Shown: positions 17,234-24,993 of the stretch, piece after piece
How positions within the stretch are numbered: the first letter of the stretch is position 1
How the letters are laid out: each line of letters begins with the position of its first letter
Assembly: GCF_002812485.1 (NCBI RefSeq)
Contig: NZ_CP025003.1
Span: 3,534,001-3,598,000, forward strand
Reading direction: 5' to 3'
DNA: 64,000 nt
Origin: Dickeya fangzhongdai
GTDB lineage: Bacteria > Pseudomonadota > Gammaproteobacteria > Enterobacterales > Enterobacteriaceae
Program-made: the position numbers and the translations under genes
The notes under the pieces: model-generated
The model's database searches: none
Told to the model about the DNA's origin: nothing
What the model saw: only the letters and a program-made list of their open reading frames with translations

Positions 17234-18802
17234 TCAGCGCGAGCGCACCAACATGCCTGTAATTTTTTGTGGTGAATGCAGTACGCGGTAACGCGTTGCA
17301 TCCCAGTCGTGGTCTTCCTGCTGGGTGTCGACGTCGTCAGGGTTTTTATCGTCGCGAACAAGCACTGGAATGCGGCTTATCCAGCCGCGACAGTATTCGA
17401 AGACATAGAAAGCAGGCTTCTCAGGCATTCCTGATTCCAGATTCTTGCCCTCTACGACAGCCTCAAGCATGTCAGCGAACAGCGATGCGCCATTGATGCG
17501 TGAGCCGGGCTTTTTATTGGATGGGATCCATTCGACACCCTGTTTCTCCATCTTTTGGGCAATGGAAAGCTCGTCATCGCCGGTGTTGTAAATCGCCCCA
17601 TCAGCCGGGCCTTTTGATACCTCACCGCAGATGCCTGGCATGATATGCAGTTGGCCCTGCGTTTTGCCGTCGAGTTGAATCTCCTCTGGCTCATCTGCAT
17701 CGTCGCCCACCAGCCGCCTATCAACCCACGCAACGCCTTTTGCGACGTTGGTGGAGGACATGTTCAGACCTTTGTTTAGCTCGTCCGGGGGGCAGCCGTA
17801 CCACTCGCCAATCAGGATTAGCGACCCGGCTGGCGGGCAGAACTGGCGACCGTCAGGCAATTCAGCGGCAGTACCATCAGCCTGTGCCCACCAGAGGTTA
17901 GAGAACGGCTTCGACTCGCCCCAGTCATGGGAGCGGTCAACCGTCCAGCTATCCGGGATGCGGAACGGCTTAATGACGTGTAGCGATGCATTCCAAAGAT
18001 GGTCAAAGCGGCCACCGCTGGTTACGTCCCATGAACCCTCTACCCACGCCTTGCGACGGTTCGGGTCTTTGATGGCCATCAGCGTCGCTATGTACTGCGG
18101 ATCCAGATAAGGGTTTTCTTTGAACGAACCGTGAATCGCAACGCGGGTGAGCGTCACGTCCTCTTCGCGCTCGGTCTGCGGGTTAAACACCTTTTGCGTT
18201 TCGCGAATGATTGTGCCGCGCGGCGCAGGTTCAATGAAGCGTTTCTTCACCCAGGTATGGCCGATGCCGAACGGGTTGGTCGTGCTGAACGTCTCCAGCG
18301 GGATTGGCTTCAACAGGCTGCCGCCCGCCAGCGGGTAGTTTTCTGGCCGGAACGAAGAGCGCCGGCAGGAGAACATCATTTCGTAGAACTCTGGTGACTG
18401 CTGCTTCGTCAGCTCGTTGAATCCAATAAACGGGAACTCCTGGCCGTGATAGTCCCAGTAATCGCTTTCCTCTTTACCGAAACGGAAGAGCAACTCTTCG
18501 CCCGTAGGCCAGACCCATCGCAGCTCACTGGCCGATGCCAGATAGCGTGCCCCGTCGTTGAACAGGCGATACATGCGCTTTGACTGAGTGATGATGTCGG
18601 TGAGGTTTTTATACTCGGTATCGAAAATTACGCCGCGCCAGAACGAGCCATAACCCAGGCCAACCAGACGACGAAAGCGCGCCAGCTGCGCGGCAGTTTT
18701 TCCCGGACCACGCGTACCCTCGTAGAGGATTTCGTTACACGGGCAACTCAGGGAGAGCGATTGCGATCCCGGCAAAGGTTTCCAGACGGCTTTGTAATTC
18801 AT
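17234..18802 (-). CDS. terL: Terminase large subunit
   Basis: 522 residues. The Walker A motif GTRGPGKT is at 29-36 and a Walker-B-like FIGFNE at 125-130. The C-terminal nuclease half contains TVDRSHDWGESKPFSNLWW, where an acidic residue of the RNase H-like site is expected. It packages DNA into proheads by ATP hydrolysis and cuts the concatemer. It overlaps the small subunit gene by four bases. Length is normal for the family. Confidence 0.92.
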   Translation of the reverse strand: MNYKAVWKPLPGSQSLSLSCPCNEILYEGTRGPGKTAAQLARFRRLVGLGYGSFWRGVIFDTEYKNLTDIITQSKRMYRLFNDGARYLASASELRWVWPTGEELLFRFGKEESDYWDYHGQEFPFIGFNELTKQQSPEFYEMMFSCRRSSFRPENYPLAGGSLLKPIPLETFSTTNPFGIGHTWVKKRFIEPAPRGTIIRETQKVFNPQTEREEDVTLTRVAIHGSFKENPYLDPQYIATLMAIKDPNRRKAWVEGSWDVTSGGRFDHLWNASLHVIKPFRIPDSWTVDRSHDWGESKPFSNLWWAQADGTAAELPDGRQFCPPAGSLILIGEWYGCPPDELNKGLNMSSTNVAKGVAWVDRRLVGDDADEPEEIQLDGKTQGQLHIMPGICGEVSKGPADGAIYNTGDDELSIAQKMEKQGVEWIPSNKKPGSRINGASLFADMLEAVVEGKNLESGMPEKPAFYVFEYCRGWISRIPVLVRDDKNPDDVDTQQEDHDWDATRYRVLHSPQKITGMLVRSR

Positions 18803-19287
18803 CCACCCAATACCTCGCCCTGCTGTTTCTGCGCTGCTTTTTCCCAGTCGTCTACGTTATCGCAGGACGGGACCGGCATAACGTTATGTGTGGCAACAAC
18901 GCTTTGCTCAACCTTCTGTTTGTTGGTGTAGACATCCCCAACCTCTTTAGCCGCCTGCTCCAGCAACTGCGCCGTCATGCCCATGTTTTTCATGTTTTCT
19001 GCGGTCGTGGACATTCGTTGCAGGACGCGCAGGCGATAGGCCTTATTGGCGATCGGGATATCGGAAATTTCATTGAGGAAGCGGTCGCGGGTCGCGTTGA
19101 ACATGTCGACCCACTTTTTCGCCAGTGTCTTGCCGCTTACCTTCGTTGGGTCATGAGATTCAGCCTGCTGGCGGGTTATTTTGATACCAAATTCTTTTTG
19201 GACAGCCTCCACCACCTGCGAAGGGGTATCAAAGCATGCAAGCATTTGAATGATGAAGGCTTTCACATCTGATTTTAGTGCAGCCAT
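18799..19287 (-). CDS. terS: Terminase small subunit (DUF2280-like)
   Basis: 162 residues directly before and overlapping terL. The N-terminal region (FIIQMLACFDTPSQVVEAVQ, KEFGIKITRQQAESHDPTK) is a helix-turn-helix of the DUF2280 type that would recognise the pac/cos site. A central helical oligomerisation segment (NMKNMGMTAQLLEQAAKEVG) follows. The gene opens the leftward structural operon after the metallopeptidase gene. Confidence 0.8.
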   Translation of the reverse strand: MAALKSDVKAFIIQMLACFDTPSQVVEAVQKEFGIKITRQQAESHDPTKVSGKTLAKKWVDMFNATRDRFLNEISDIPIANKAYRLRVLQRMSTTAENMKNMGMTAQLLEQAAKEVGDVYTNKQKVEQSVVATHNVMPVPSCDNVDDWEKAAQKQQGEVLGG

Positions 19288-19318
19288 GCCTCACCATCCG
19301 TCTAATACAGTCCAATAT

Positions 19319-19954
19319 TTAAGCCAGCCTCAGCATGCACGTCCCGCACGCCCTGGCGATATCGATGTGAGCTACCTCTGCGGGTTGATTTGCTGCGTCC
19401 ACCAGTTCCTGCACATCGCGGCTCGCGCCGTAGCGGCGAACCACGCCTACGAATTCTTCAACGTCGTGGCCGCGCAATTTCAGAACCGGCCGCCCCTCTT
19501 TGTTGAACTTCGGCGCACCAAACTGATCGACAGCCTGGGTGATGTGGTAAAGCTCGTGCTCCAGCAATGCGCAGAATTCAAGGTCATTACATTCGGCGCA
19601 GTAATCGGCGGCCAGCGTGATGATGAATTGAGGAACCCGGCCAAACCATTCATACATCTGCTGTTCCATTCTGGCTTTTTGCCAGCCGCCAGCACGCATC
19701 ATGACCTCTTCACACTGACCGAGGACTGCGCGCCCTTTTTTCTCAAAAGCGTTAGAGGCCCACAAAAACGCAATGTCAGCACCTGCCAAATGCTCGTGGT
19801 CAGGATTATGCAGGTAACCGGAATCGTTGATGATGTTGTCGCTGATCCAATCGTGAATATCGTTTGCCGGGGTTAATCGCGTGTACGGATACGGGTCGGC
19901 TGGTGTGATGAATGACTGCGGTGCGTGCGGTCTTTTTATTGCTGAGTCACTCAT
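19319..19954 (-). CDS. Putative phage metallopeptidase (HExxH)
   Basis: 211 residues from the ATG at 19954; an upstream TTG would add 28 residues. The zinc-peptidase motif HELYH is at 133-137, within CALLEHELYHITQAVDQFG, and further His and Glu residues (GHDVEEFVGVVRRYG) could supply the third ligand. It resembles the putative phage metallopeptidase family found between lysis and terminase genes in lambdoid phages. Substrate unknown. Confidence 0.75.
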   Translation of the reverse strand: MSDSAIKRPHAPQSFITPADPYPYTRLTPANDIHDWISDNIINDSGYLHNPDHEHLAGADIAFLWASNAFEKKGRAVLGQCEEVMMRAGGWQKARMEQQMYEWFGRVPQFIITLAADYCAECNDLEFCALLEHELYHITQAVDQFGAPKFNKEGRPVLKLRGHDVEEFVGVVRRYGASRDVQELVDAANQPAEVAHIDIARACGTCMLRLA

Positions 19955-20121
19955 GACAGAATTTTCCGCTACCTCATTAAATAAAACGCCGGGATATACG
20001 AAACACCGCTCAAGAAAACCTATATAAATCTCTGCCAATGGCGCTACATCTGCGCTATTGGCAGGATTTTATAAATAAGCATTATCACAGGCACTCAATG
20101 AATGCCTGCTGTAATGCCGAG

Positions 20122-20346
20122 TTAAAACAGAGCCAGCGCCTCAGTCGCTTCCTGGATTGCCTTGATGGTTTTCGCCACAACCTCGGTTTCCGTATGCACC
20201 CGGTTGTACTGATCGATAAACAGCTTGTACCGCAACTGATCATCCTGAACGAATTCGATCGCCTTTGCCGTTGCTGCTGTGTCATAACTGAGCGTTGTCA
20301 GCAAGCCGACGCGAATTTGTTGTGATGCTGATAATTCTTCCGCCAT
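20122..20346 (-). CDS. Small hypothetical phage protein
   Basis: 74 residues, soluble and helical (SASQQIRVGLLTTLSYDTAA, ETEVVAKTIKAIQEATEALA). It lies between Rz/Rz1 and the metallopeptidase gene with short gaps on both sides. I do not recognise the family. Reading frame, spacing and codon pattern look genuine. Confidence 0.5.
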   Translation of the reverse strand: MAEELSASQQIRVGLLTTLSYDTAATAKAIEFVQDDQLRYKLFIDQYNRVHTETEVVAKTIKAIQEATEALALF

Positions 20347-20381
20347 GATTACTCTCTTGTTGTTGATGCGCCAATTAGAAA

Positions 20382-20921
20382 TTAACGTTGTGTATTACCA
20401 CTTCCCCTTGACTGATCGGCCTCGCGAATAGCCGCCAGCTGCCCGTTTGCTTGCTCAATTGCCGCCAGCAACGGATCAATCCAGTAAATCGCCTGCGCAT
20501 ATGTCAGTCGGCAGCCGGAGGCAGCGGAGCCAGTACTGGTTGTGTCAGCGTCTCTGGCAGCGGCGTGCACTGCGCTGGCACGTAAACGGTTCGTGTAGTC
20601 GAGCAGCCGATCAGCAACATCATCAGGAACGCACTTACCACTAGCTGGGTCACGTTTAATAATTGCCCGGTAAACAATCTGTTTTTCATCTGACTGCCCT
20701 TTGATGTTGATAGCGTACTGATTCGCGTTGCGTGCTATCTCGTTGTAGCGATGGAACTCAAACGACTGACGCGCAATTATTGCCTGCTGGCCTGCGCTGA
20801 TATTATCAGACTGTTTGCGCCCAATTTCGGCAGCATCAGCATCCCAGCGCAACCCCTGAACGTACCAGCCGAGCGCAATACCAGCTACCAGCGACAGACC
20901 CGCAATTGCCCATATTTTCAT
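20382..20921 (-). CDS. Rz-like inner-membrane spanin
   Basis: 179 residues. An N-terminal membrane anchor (IWAIAGLSLVAGIALGWYVQ) is followed by a periplasmic helical region, the layout of i-spanins. The start overlaps the methyltransferase stop by ATGA. With Rz1, encoded inside it in another frame, it would fuse the inner and outer membranes in the last step of lysis. The methyltransferase gene lies between it and lysozyme, which is unusual for a lysis cassette. Confidence 0.8.
   Translation of the reverse strand: MKIWAIAGLSLVAGIALGWYVQGLRWDADAAEIGRKQSDNISAGQQAIIARQSFEFHRYNEIARNANQYAINIKGQSDEKQIVYRAIIKRDPASGKCVPDDVADRLLDYTNRLRASAVHAAARDADTTSTGSAASGCRLTYAQAIYWIDPLLAAIEQANGQLAAIREADQSRGSGNTQR
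20504..20689 (-). CDS. Rz1-like outer-membrane lipoprotein spanin, nested in Rz
   Basis: 61 residues in an alternative frame wholly inside the Rz gene. It has a signal sequence ending in the lipobox LIGC, so the mature lipoprotein starts at Cys, and a Pro-rich tail (PLPETLTQPVLAPLPPAAD) typical of Rz1. Full nesting within Rz is the classic lambda arrangement. Confidence 0.85.
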   Translation of the reverse strand: MKNRLFTGQLLNVTQLVVSAFLMMLLIGCSTTRTVYVPAQCTPLPETLTQPVLAPLPPAAD

Positions 20922-22216
20922 GCTGCACCCGACTTTTTCTGTGCGTCAGCTATACGAGCACGCGCTATCTCTACGTATTCAGATTCACGTTCAATGCCAA
21001 TAAACTGAAAACCCTCCAATACCGCTGCTTTTCCTGTGCTACCGCTGCCCACAAACGGATCGAGCACGGTACCGCCAGGAGGCGTTACCAGACGGCAGAG
21101 ATAGGCCATCAGGTCGGTGGGTTTGACTGTCGGGTGATTATTACCGTTTCCCCGATCGGTTTTGCTCGCCTTTGCGCAGTAGAAGAAGCGTGCAGCGCTG
21201 CCGCCGCTGTCATTAATACCGCGTAGAGTGTTAAAATCTGGATTTCCTTTGCCATAAATTTTTTCATTGGAACCCGTTAGGCCAACCCCGCGCATTGACG
21301 ATTTCGAAGGGGCGGTCATAGGAAACAGGGCAACCACCTCATCACTGCCATCGTGAATCAGGTTGGCAGGCCAACGGCCGAGGGAGGAAGATTGGTAAAC
21401 CTCATCCCGCTTTGACGCAGCGCCGTATGCGTTCGTGTTCTCCCCTCTCGCTGGCTTGCCGTTGTAGCGCGCTGCTGGGTCGTCAGCGCCTACCACCCGG
21501 CACCCGTCGATATTCAGTGCTCCCGTACTATGCGCCAGCACGTTCGCCGCGACGGTGCCCACCAGCGGCTTGCGCGCCACGGTGATAGGCTCCAGTGCTG
21601 GCTTCAGTGCGGTTCCCCAGCCTTGCCATTGATTAGCTGAGTCAGTGGCGGGTTTCGTGTATATCACTTCTGACGAGTGCCCGCGACCGGCTCTCTCTGA
21701 TCCTGAATGAAGGGAGCTGCCCTTTATGTTTCCTGACTTAACTCTCTTGCCAACGATTTCGCGCTCAACACCGGCCGACTTATCAATCGCCTTGCTAACA
21801 TCCATAGACTTAGGGAATCCGCTGCCATAAATCCAGGCAATCATAGAATCCCGACCAAAAGTGGCATCCAGCAATTTTAACTGCTCTGGTGTCATGCTCT
21901 CAATCAGCGCCTGAGCAGTTTCATTCGTGTCATACAGAAATGTCACCATGTCTCGCAGCTCAAATCCGGCGTCTTCGATGCGGACTGCCATTCGATGCTG
22001 AGTGCGGGTTCCTGCGAAAGCAAGTAGGTGGCCGCCAGGCTTCAGGACGCGCAGACATTCACCCCATATTTCTACTGACGGCACATCGTAGTCCCATTTT
22101 TTACCCATAAACTTCAGGCCATACGGAGGGTCAGTGACAATACTGTCTACTGAGTTATCCGGCATTGAGCGTAAGACGTCGAGACAGTCGCCGTGATGAA
22201 GTTTTACTGATGTCAT
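20918..22216 (-). CDS. Phage DNA methyltransferase (N6-adenine/N4-cytosine, beta-type order)
   Basis: 432 residues from the ATG overlapping the lysozyme stop (ATGA). Catalytic motif IV, DPPYGL, is at 29-34 and is followed by GECLRVLKPGGHLLAF. The AdoMet-binding motif (DPFVGSGSTGKAAVLEGF) is near the C-terminus. The order IV ... I with a target-recognition region between is the beta class. No restriction partner is adjacent. It probably modifies phage DNA against host restriction or alters regulation. Its place between lysozyme and Rz means it is made late, before packaging. Confidence 0.85.
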   Translation of the reverse strand: MTSVKLHHGDCLDVLRSMPDNSVDSIVTDPPYGLKFMGKKWDYDVPSVEIWGECLRVLKPGGHLLAFAGTRTQHRMAVRIEDAGFELRDMVTFLYDTNETAQALIESMTPEQLKLLDATFGRDSMIAWIYGSGFPKSMDVSKAIDKSAGVEREIVGKRVKSGNIKGSSLHSGSERAGRGHSSEVIYTKPATDSANQWQGWGTALKPALEPITVARKPLVGTVAANVLAHSTGALNIDGCRVVGADDPAARYNGKPARGENTNAYGAASKRDEVYQSSSLGRWPANLIHDGSDEVVALFPMTAPSKSSMRGVGLTGSNEKIYGKGNPDFNTLRGINDSGGSAARFFYCAKASKTDRGNGNNHPTVKPTDLMAYLCRLVTPPGGTVLDPFVGSGSTGKAAVLEGFQFIGIERESEYVEIARARIADAQKKSGAA

Positions 22217-22653
22217 GACAAAAACATCTCGCGTTCTGCAGCGCGACGCGCAACCAGCCCTGGCAATACTTGGCTGCCGGCCTTGTTCCATTTCGGGAAT
22301 TCATCAGCCGCACCAGCAATATCACCAGCGTTCAGTTTTTTCAGCAGCGTGGACGTGGACAGCGATCGAATGCCGAGGTTGTATGCAAAGCTAACCAGCG
22401 CGTCAAATTGACCTTGAGTCAGCTTGACCTTTGCCAGTTGATTTACTGCCTGCTCGTACTGGACAACGCCGCAGCGCAATAACCGCTCTGCGGTAGCCTG
22501 GTCAATCTGCATGCCGGCGCGGACCGGTTTACCGTCAACTGCCTGCGTCCAGCCGTATCCGATAGTCCAGACGCCGACAGAATCCTGATATGCGGACAGG
22601 CGGCAGCCCTCGAATTCCTTGATCAACGCGATACCGTTATTGCTGATTTGCAT
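22213..22653 (-). CDS. Endolysin, T4-lysozyme-type muramidase (GH24)
   Basis: 146 residues starting MQISNNGIALIKEFEGCRLS. The catalytic triad follows the T4 lysozyme spacing: E15, D24 and T30 (E-x8-D-x5-T), then GYG. There is no N-terminal signal-anchor, so release depends on a pore-forming holin. The ATG lies 17 bases inside the holin gene's 3' end. An in-frame ATG seven codons upstream is possible but less well placed. Confidence 0.9.
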   Translation of the reverse strand: MQISNNGIALIKEFEGCRLSAYQDSVGVWTIGYGWTQAVDGKPVRAGMQIDQATAERLLRCGVVQYEQAVNQLAKVKLTQGQFDALVSFAYNLGIRSLSTSTLLKKLNAGDIAGAADEFPKWNKAGSQVLPGLVARRAAEREMFLS

Positions 22654-22987
22654 TGCTGTCCCCATCGTCTGCACCGACGCGGCGGCTGATTGCGCGAATA
22701 GCGATGCCGCGCAGCTTCTCTACACCGATAAATCCAACCATTCCGCCGATAAACGGCGACATGCTGATCGGCAGCCCTACAACATCCAACGCACTGGAAA
22801 TGCCAAGAGAAAGGGCGCCGCACAGGACGCCCTCTATCCATTTATTTTTTCGCTCAACGCCGTCATAAATCAGGCGTCCGTAGCAAATGATTACTGCCAG
22901 CGTCGCGCCGGATATTTGCGGCAACGAGTTTTTCAACCCGGTGGCGATGTCCGCCCAGAATCCGGGATCTTTGTCGTTCATACGCAT
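22637..22987 (-). CDS. Phage holin (lambda-type family) with possible dual start
   Basis: 116 residues. It starts at an ATG preceded by GGAGGTGAGG; a longer frame to 23119 lacks a ribosome site and crosses a terminator. Three hydrophobic segments (about 22-40, 50-70 and 72-92) fit a class I holin. The start reads MRMNDKD, so a second ATG two codons on could give a shorter form lacking the Arg. This mirrors lambda S107/S105 (MKM), where the long form is the inhibitor. It is the first gene after the late terminators. Confidence 0.8.
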   Translation of the reverse strand: MRMNDKDPGFWADIATGLKNSLPQISGATLAVIICYGRLIYDGVERKNKWIEGVLCGALSLGISSALDVVGLPISMSPFIGGMVGFIGVEKLRGIAIRAISRRVGADDGDSNANQQ

Positions 22988-23022
22988 GACCTCACCTCCG
23001 CGTAACGGGGCGCAGTTGAAAT

Positions 23023-23049
23023 AAAAAAGCCCCGGCGAATGCCGAGGCT
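23023..23049 (-). terminator. Late-leader terminator 2
   Basis: On the minus strand AGCCTCGGC and GCCGGGGCT pair with one mismatch around ATTC, followed by six Ts. It lies between the late promoter and the holin, so lysis and structural genes are read only if transcription passes it. Confidence 0.75.
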
Positions 23050-23079
23050 GTGAATTCATTTTTCGATTATCCAGAAACG

Positions 23080-23104
23080 CAAAAACCCGCTCAGTGGCGG
23101 GTTT
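23080..23104 (-). terminator. Late-leader terminator 1 (tR'-like)
   Basis: On the minus strand AAACCCGC and GCGGGTTT form a perfect 8-bp stem ending in Ts. It lies about 35-55 bp past the predicted late transcription start, the position of tR' relative to pR' in lambdoid phages. Confidence 0.8.
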
Positions 23105-23140
23105 ATCATTATTACGCATATACGTGTTACATCGTATCTA

Positions 23141-23169
23141 ATGCTATTGGCTCAGTGGCTCAATGTCAA
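23141..23169 (-). promoter_or_regulatory. Predicted late promoter (pR'-like)
   Basis: On the minus strand TTGACA (23169-23164) and TAGCAT (23146-23141) are separated by 17 bp. It is preceded by the terminator of the upstream cluster and followed by two terminators and then the holin. This is the constitutive promoter plus terminator layout used by Q-type antitermination. Confidence 0.7.
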
Positions 23170-23188
23170 TAGCTTTGTTTCTCGCAAA

Positions 23189-23211
23189 ATAAAAACCCCG
23201 CCGGAGCGGGG
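23189..23211 (-). terminator. Terminator of the Q-lysis intervening gene cluster
   Basis: On the minus strand CCCCGC and GCGGGG form a stem around a 4-base loop, followed by TTTTTATTTT. It is 64 bp after the stop of the DUF1456-like gene and directly upstream of the late promoter, isolating the two units. Confidence 0.8.
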
Positions 23212-23274
23212 AACTGGGGAAGAAAATCTATCCTACTTGGGTTCATCCCCAGAGACCCAGGGAACAAGAAAAAC

Positions 23275-23589
23275 TTAGTCCTTGCTGGCGTCTTTATCAA
23301 GCCATGACCTTAATCCAGCGCAAAATGCATCAAATTCGGTTGTTGTTATCTCTCTACTGCGAGAAATTGTACCGTCAAAATCACTATTTCCAGTGGGCGT
23401 CTTTGCCGACGAACTACCGCGCAACCATGAGTCAGCCCGGCTTGTTGATGTCGGGATGCCGCCCAACGTAACTATCTCTGCGATATCGCGCCTTGAGAGA
23501 CTGAGAGCCATCGCCAGCGCTTTAATGTTTTTGTTGCTCAACTTGTCGTCACCAGTTCTTGTGGCACTCAATATACGCGGGACGATCAT
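23275..23589 (-). CDS. DUF1456-like small protein
   Basis: Up to 104 residues. The core (KLSNKNIKALAMALSLSRRD, IAEIVTLGGIPTSTSRADSW) and the C-terminal EFDAFCAGLRSWL resemble DUF1456 (YehS-type) proteins of unknown function. The start is uncertain. The ATG at 23589 overlaps the upstream gene by 41 bases; a TTG at 23541, eight bases after that gene's stop, would give the more typical N-terminus. It is the last gene of the operator-controlled cluster. Confidence 0.55.
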   Translation of the reverse strand: MIVPRILSATRTGDDKLSNKNIKALAMALSLSRRDIAEIVTLGGIPTSTSRADSWLRGSSSAKTPTGNSDFDGTISRSREITTTEFDAFCAGLRSWLDKDASKD

Positions 23590-23860
23590 CACATTTAACG
23601 AATGCCCTGTCGCCGCTAAGCTTTACGCCGCCTTCTGATAAAAGGCAATGCTCGACCCAGGCATAGTGATGCCCATAACCCTCTGTGGGATGGTTCTGAA
23701 ACTTCTCTTCTGTAAAATACCATTCTAAAATTATGTCAACGCGCCAATCCGGGTCAGATAACATGCCTTGATTTATGGCGTATTTGAGATCACAAGCGAA
23801 CCTCTGGTATTTACTGCGGCACATAACTAGTGCGGATTTTGGAATATAAAATCGCTTCAT
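23549..23860 (-). CDS. Hypothetical protein of the operator-controlled cluster
   Basis: 103 residues starting MKRFYIPKSALVMCRSKYQR, with GGAGTG seven bases before the ATG. Soluble, rich in aromatic residues (DIILEWYFTEEKFQNHPTEG, GHHYAWVEHCLLSEGG) with no membrane segment. I recognise no family. It is read from its own promoter, which carries a palindromic operator in the spacer (23922-23949), and is probably co-transcribed with the DUF1456-like gene. Confidence 0.55.
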   Translation of the reverse strand: MKRFYIPKSALVMCRSKYQRFACDLKYAINQGMLSDPDWRVDIILEWYFTEEKFQNHPTEGYGHHYAWVEHCLLSEGGVKLSGDRAFVKCDDRPAYIECHKNW

Positions 23861-23921
23861 TATGACACTCCGTTATTTTTAACTGATGGAGTTGGTTAAT
23901 CCCCCCTCCCTGCTGACATCA

Positions 23922-23949
23922 ATTATAACCGATAATCAGTTATACTCAA
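23922..23949 (-). promoter_or_regulatory. Promoter with embedded palindromic operator (site 2)
   Basis: On the minus strand TTGAGT and TATAAT are 16 bp apart. The spacer region is occupied by ATAACCGATAATCAGTTAT (plus strand, 23925-23943), which differs by one base from the operator at 24424-24442. A repressor bound here would block RNA polymerase. It drives the gene starting at 23860. Confidence 0.7.
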
Positions 23950-23959
23950 TGGGGTGATG

Positions 23960-24145
23960 CTATTTTTTTGTGACGGGTATCTCTCTTCTTACAGAGCACA
24001 GAAATGCCCGCCCCTGTGCGTCGACGTACACAAACATCCCAGCATTCAACCAGTCCTGAACTTTTTGTGGGCGCACACCCATGTGACGAGCAAAGGCAGC
24101 CTGATTGCCGCCAAATTGCCTATTAATAAATTCCATCAACAACAT
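23960..24145 (-). CDS. Small Cro/YdaS-like helix-turn-helix protein
   Basis: 61 residues; its ATG overlaps the stop of the upstream gene (TAATG). Residues about 5-33 (FINRQFGGNQAAFARHMGVR, PQKVQDWLNAG) form a Cro-type helix-turn-helix like those of YdaS-type regulators. The rest is a short beta hairpin and a basic tail. It lies between two nearly identical operators, making it the best local candidate for the protein that binds them. That link is inference. Confidence 0.65.
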   Translation of the reverse strand: MLLMEFINRQFGGNQAAFARHMGVRPQKVQDWLNAGMFVYVDAQGRAFLCSVRREIPVTKK

Positions 24146-24375
24146 TATATTTCGATCTCACTGAGTGGTTTTTCTACCATGTGCCACAAATCGTTAGTTC
24201 CCACCCCGTTATCTCGGAAATTGACGGCGCACGCATAAATTTTTTCTGCCAAATTTTGCGACATAAAAATATTCAGCGCCCCCTCTGCGTAATCAGAAAA
24301 ATATTCGGCACTGATTTCGATATCGTTGTTTTCTGCGTTTTCCATTGCGGCATCGTATAATTGATATGCATTCAT
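24145..24375 (-). CDS. Small acidic protein, first gene of operator-controlled cluster
   Basis: 76 residues with net negative charge (MNAYQLYDAAMENAENNDIE, ISAEYFSDYAEGALNIFMSQ). GGAG lies eight bases before the ATG. It is the first gene after the strong operator-bearing promoter at 24421-24449 and is translationally coupled to the helix-turn-helix gene. Small acidic phage proteins are often DNA mimics or anti-host factors, but nothing in this sequence proves that. No family recognised. Confidence 0.55.
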   Translation of the reverse strand: MNAYQLYDAAMENAENNDIEISAEYFSDYAEGALNIFMSQNLAEKIYACAVNFRDNGVGTNDLWHMVEKPLSEIEI

Positions 24376-24420
24376 CTTATTTTCTCCAGCGGTAGGCGGA
24401 TATCTCGTTTCGATGAATTC

Positions 24421-24449
24421 AATATAACCGATAATCGGTTATTTGTCAA
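24421..24449 (-). promoter_or_regulatory. Consensus promoter with embedded palindromic operator (site 1)
   Basis: On the minus strand TTGACA and TATATT are exactly 17 bp apart. The spacer carries the near-perfect palindrome ATAACCGATAATCGGTTAT (24424-24442; 9-bp arms around one central base). It lies between the stop of Q and the 24145-24375 gene. The near-consensus -35, correct spacing and operator between the boxes indicate a strong, tightly repressed promoter. Confidence 0.75.
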
Positions 24450-24450
24450 T

Positions 24451-24993
24451 CTATCGACTGCCGTTTAACTTCTTTCTCTGCGCATTCAGCCGATCCCGCT
24501 CCGCCAGCGCTCCGGTCAGCCGCAGGTAAACCAGCATTTCCGCCGACTCTATCATCGCCAGAGACTCCCGCCGGCACGTTGATATAGACGGGATGTCTAC
24601 GGGTCTGTGCGCTGGTACGCGGCGCGACATCAGGCATTTGACCGGGTCATTGCTGGCCGCGGCGCTATCATCGCCAATCATGAGAGCGTCGCGGTACACG
24701 CGCGCCAGGTGCCGATCGCTGCTGCCGTACACATACCGGCAAAAAATCAACACCCAGGCTGTGCGACTGGTTGCATACAGCTCGTCCCAGATGGCACTAA
24801 TCAGCCTGCCATCATCGTCGCTACACATCGGCCGTGACGGGTATTCTGCCGGGCGCATGCGCGCCATGAACTGCGAAATGATGCTGGTCTGCCGGCGGTC
24901 CAGGCGCCCGGAGTACACCCACGCGCCGAATTGATCCAGAATCGGCTGGAGCCAGTATTTTTGCGCCTGCGTCAATTTTAATTCGTCCGTCAC
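24451..24993 (-). CDS. Q-type late antiterminator (DUF1133-like)
   Basis: 180 residues from a GTG whose first bases overlap the ylcG stop (GTGA). The sequence (YWLQPILDQFGAWVYSGRLD, CSDDDGRLISAIWDELYATS) matches the antitermination-protein family following rusA-ylcG in DLP12-like prophages. It would modify RNA polymerase at the late promoter near 23,150 so that it reads through the terminators. There is no obvious zinc-finger cysteine cluster, so it is not of the 82-Q zinc type. Confidence 0.75.
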   Translation of the reverse strand: MTDELKLTQAQKYWLQPILDQFGAWVYSGRLDRRQTSIISQFMARMRPAEYPSRPMCSDDDGRLISAIWDELYATSRTAWVLIFCRYVYGSSDRHLARVYRDALMIGDDSAAASNDPVKCLMSRRVPAHRPVDIPSISTCRRESLAMIESAEMLVYLRLTGALAERDRLNAQRKKLNGSR

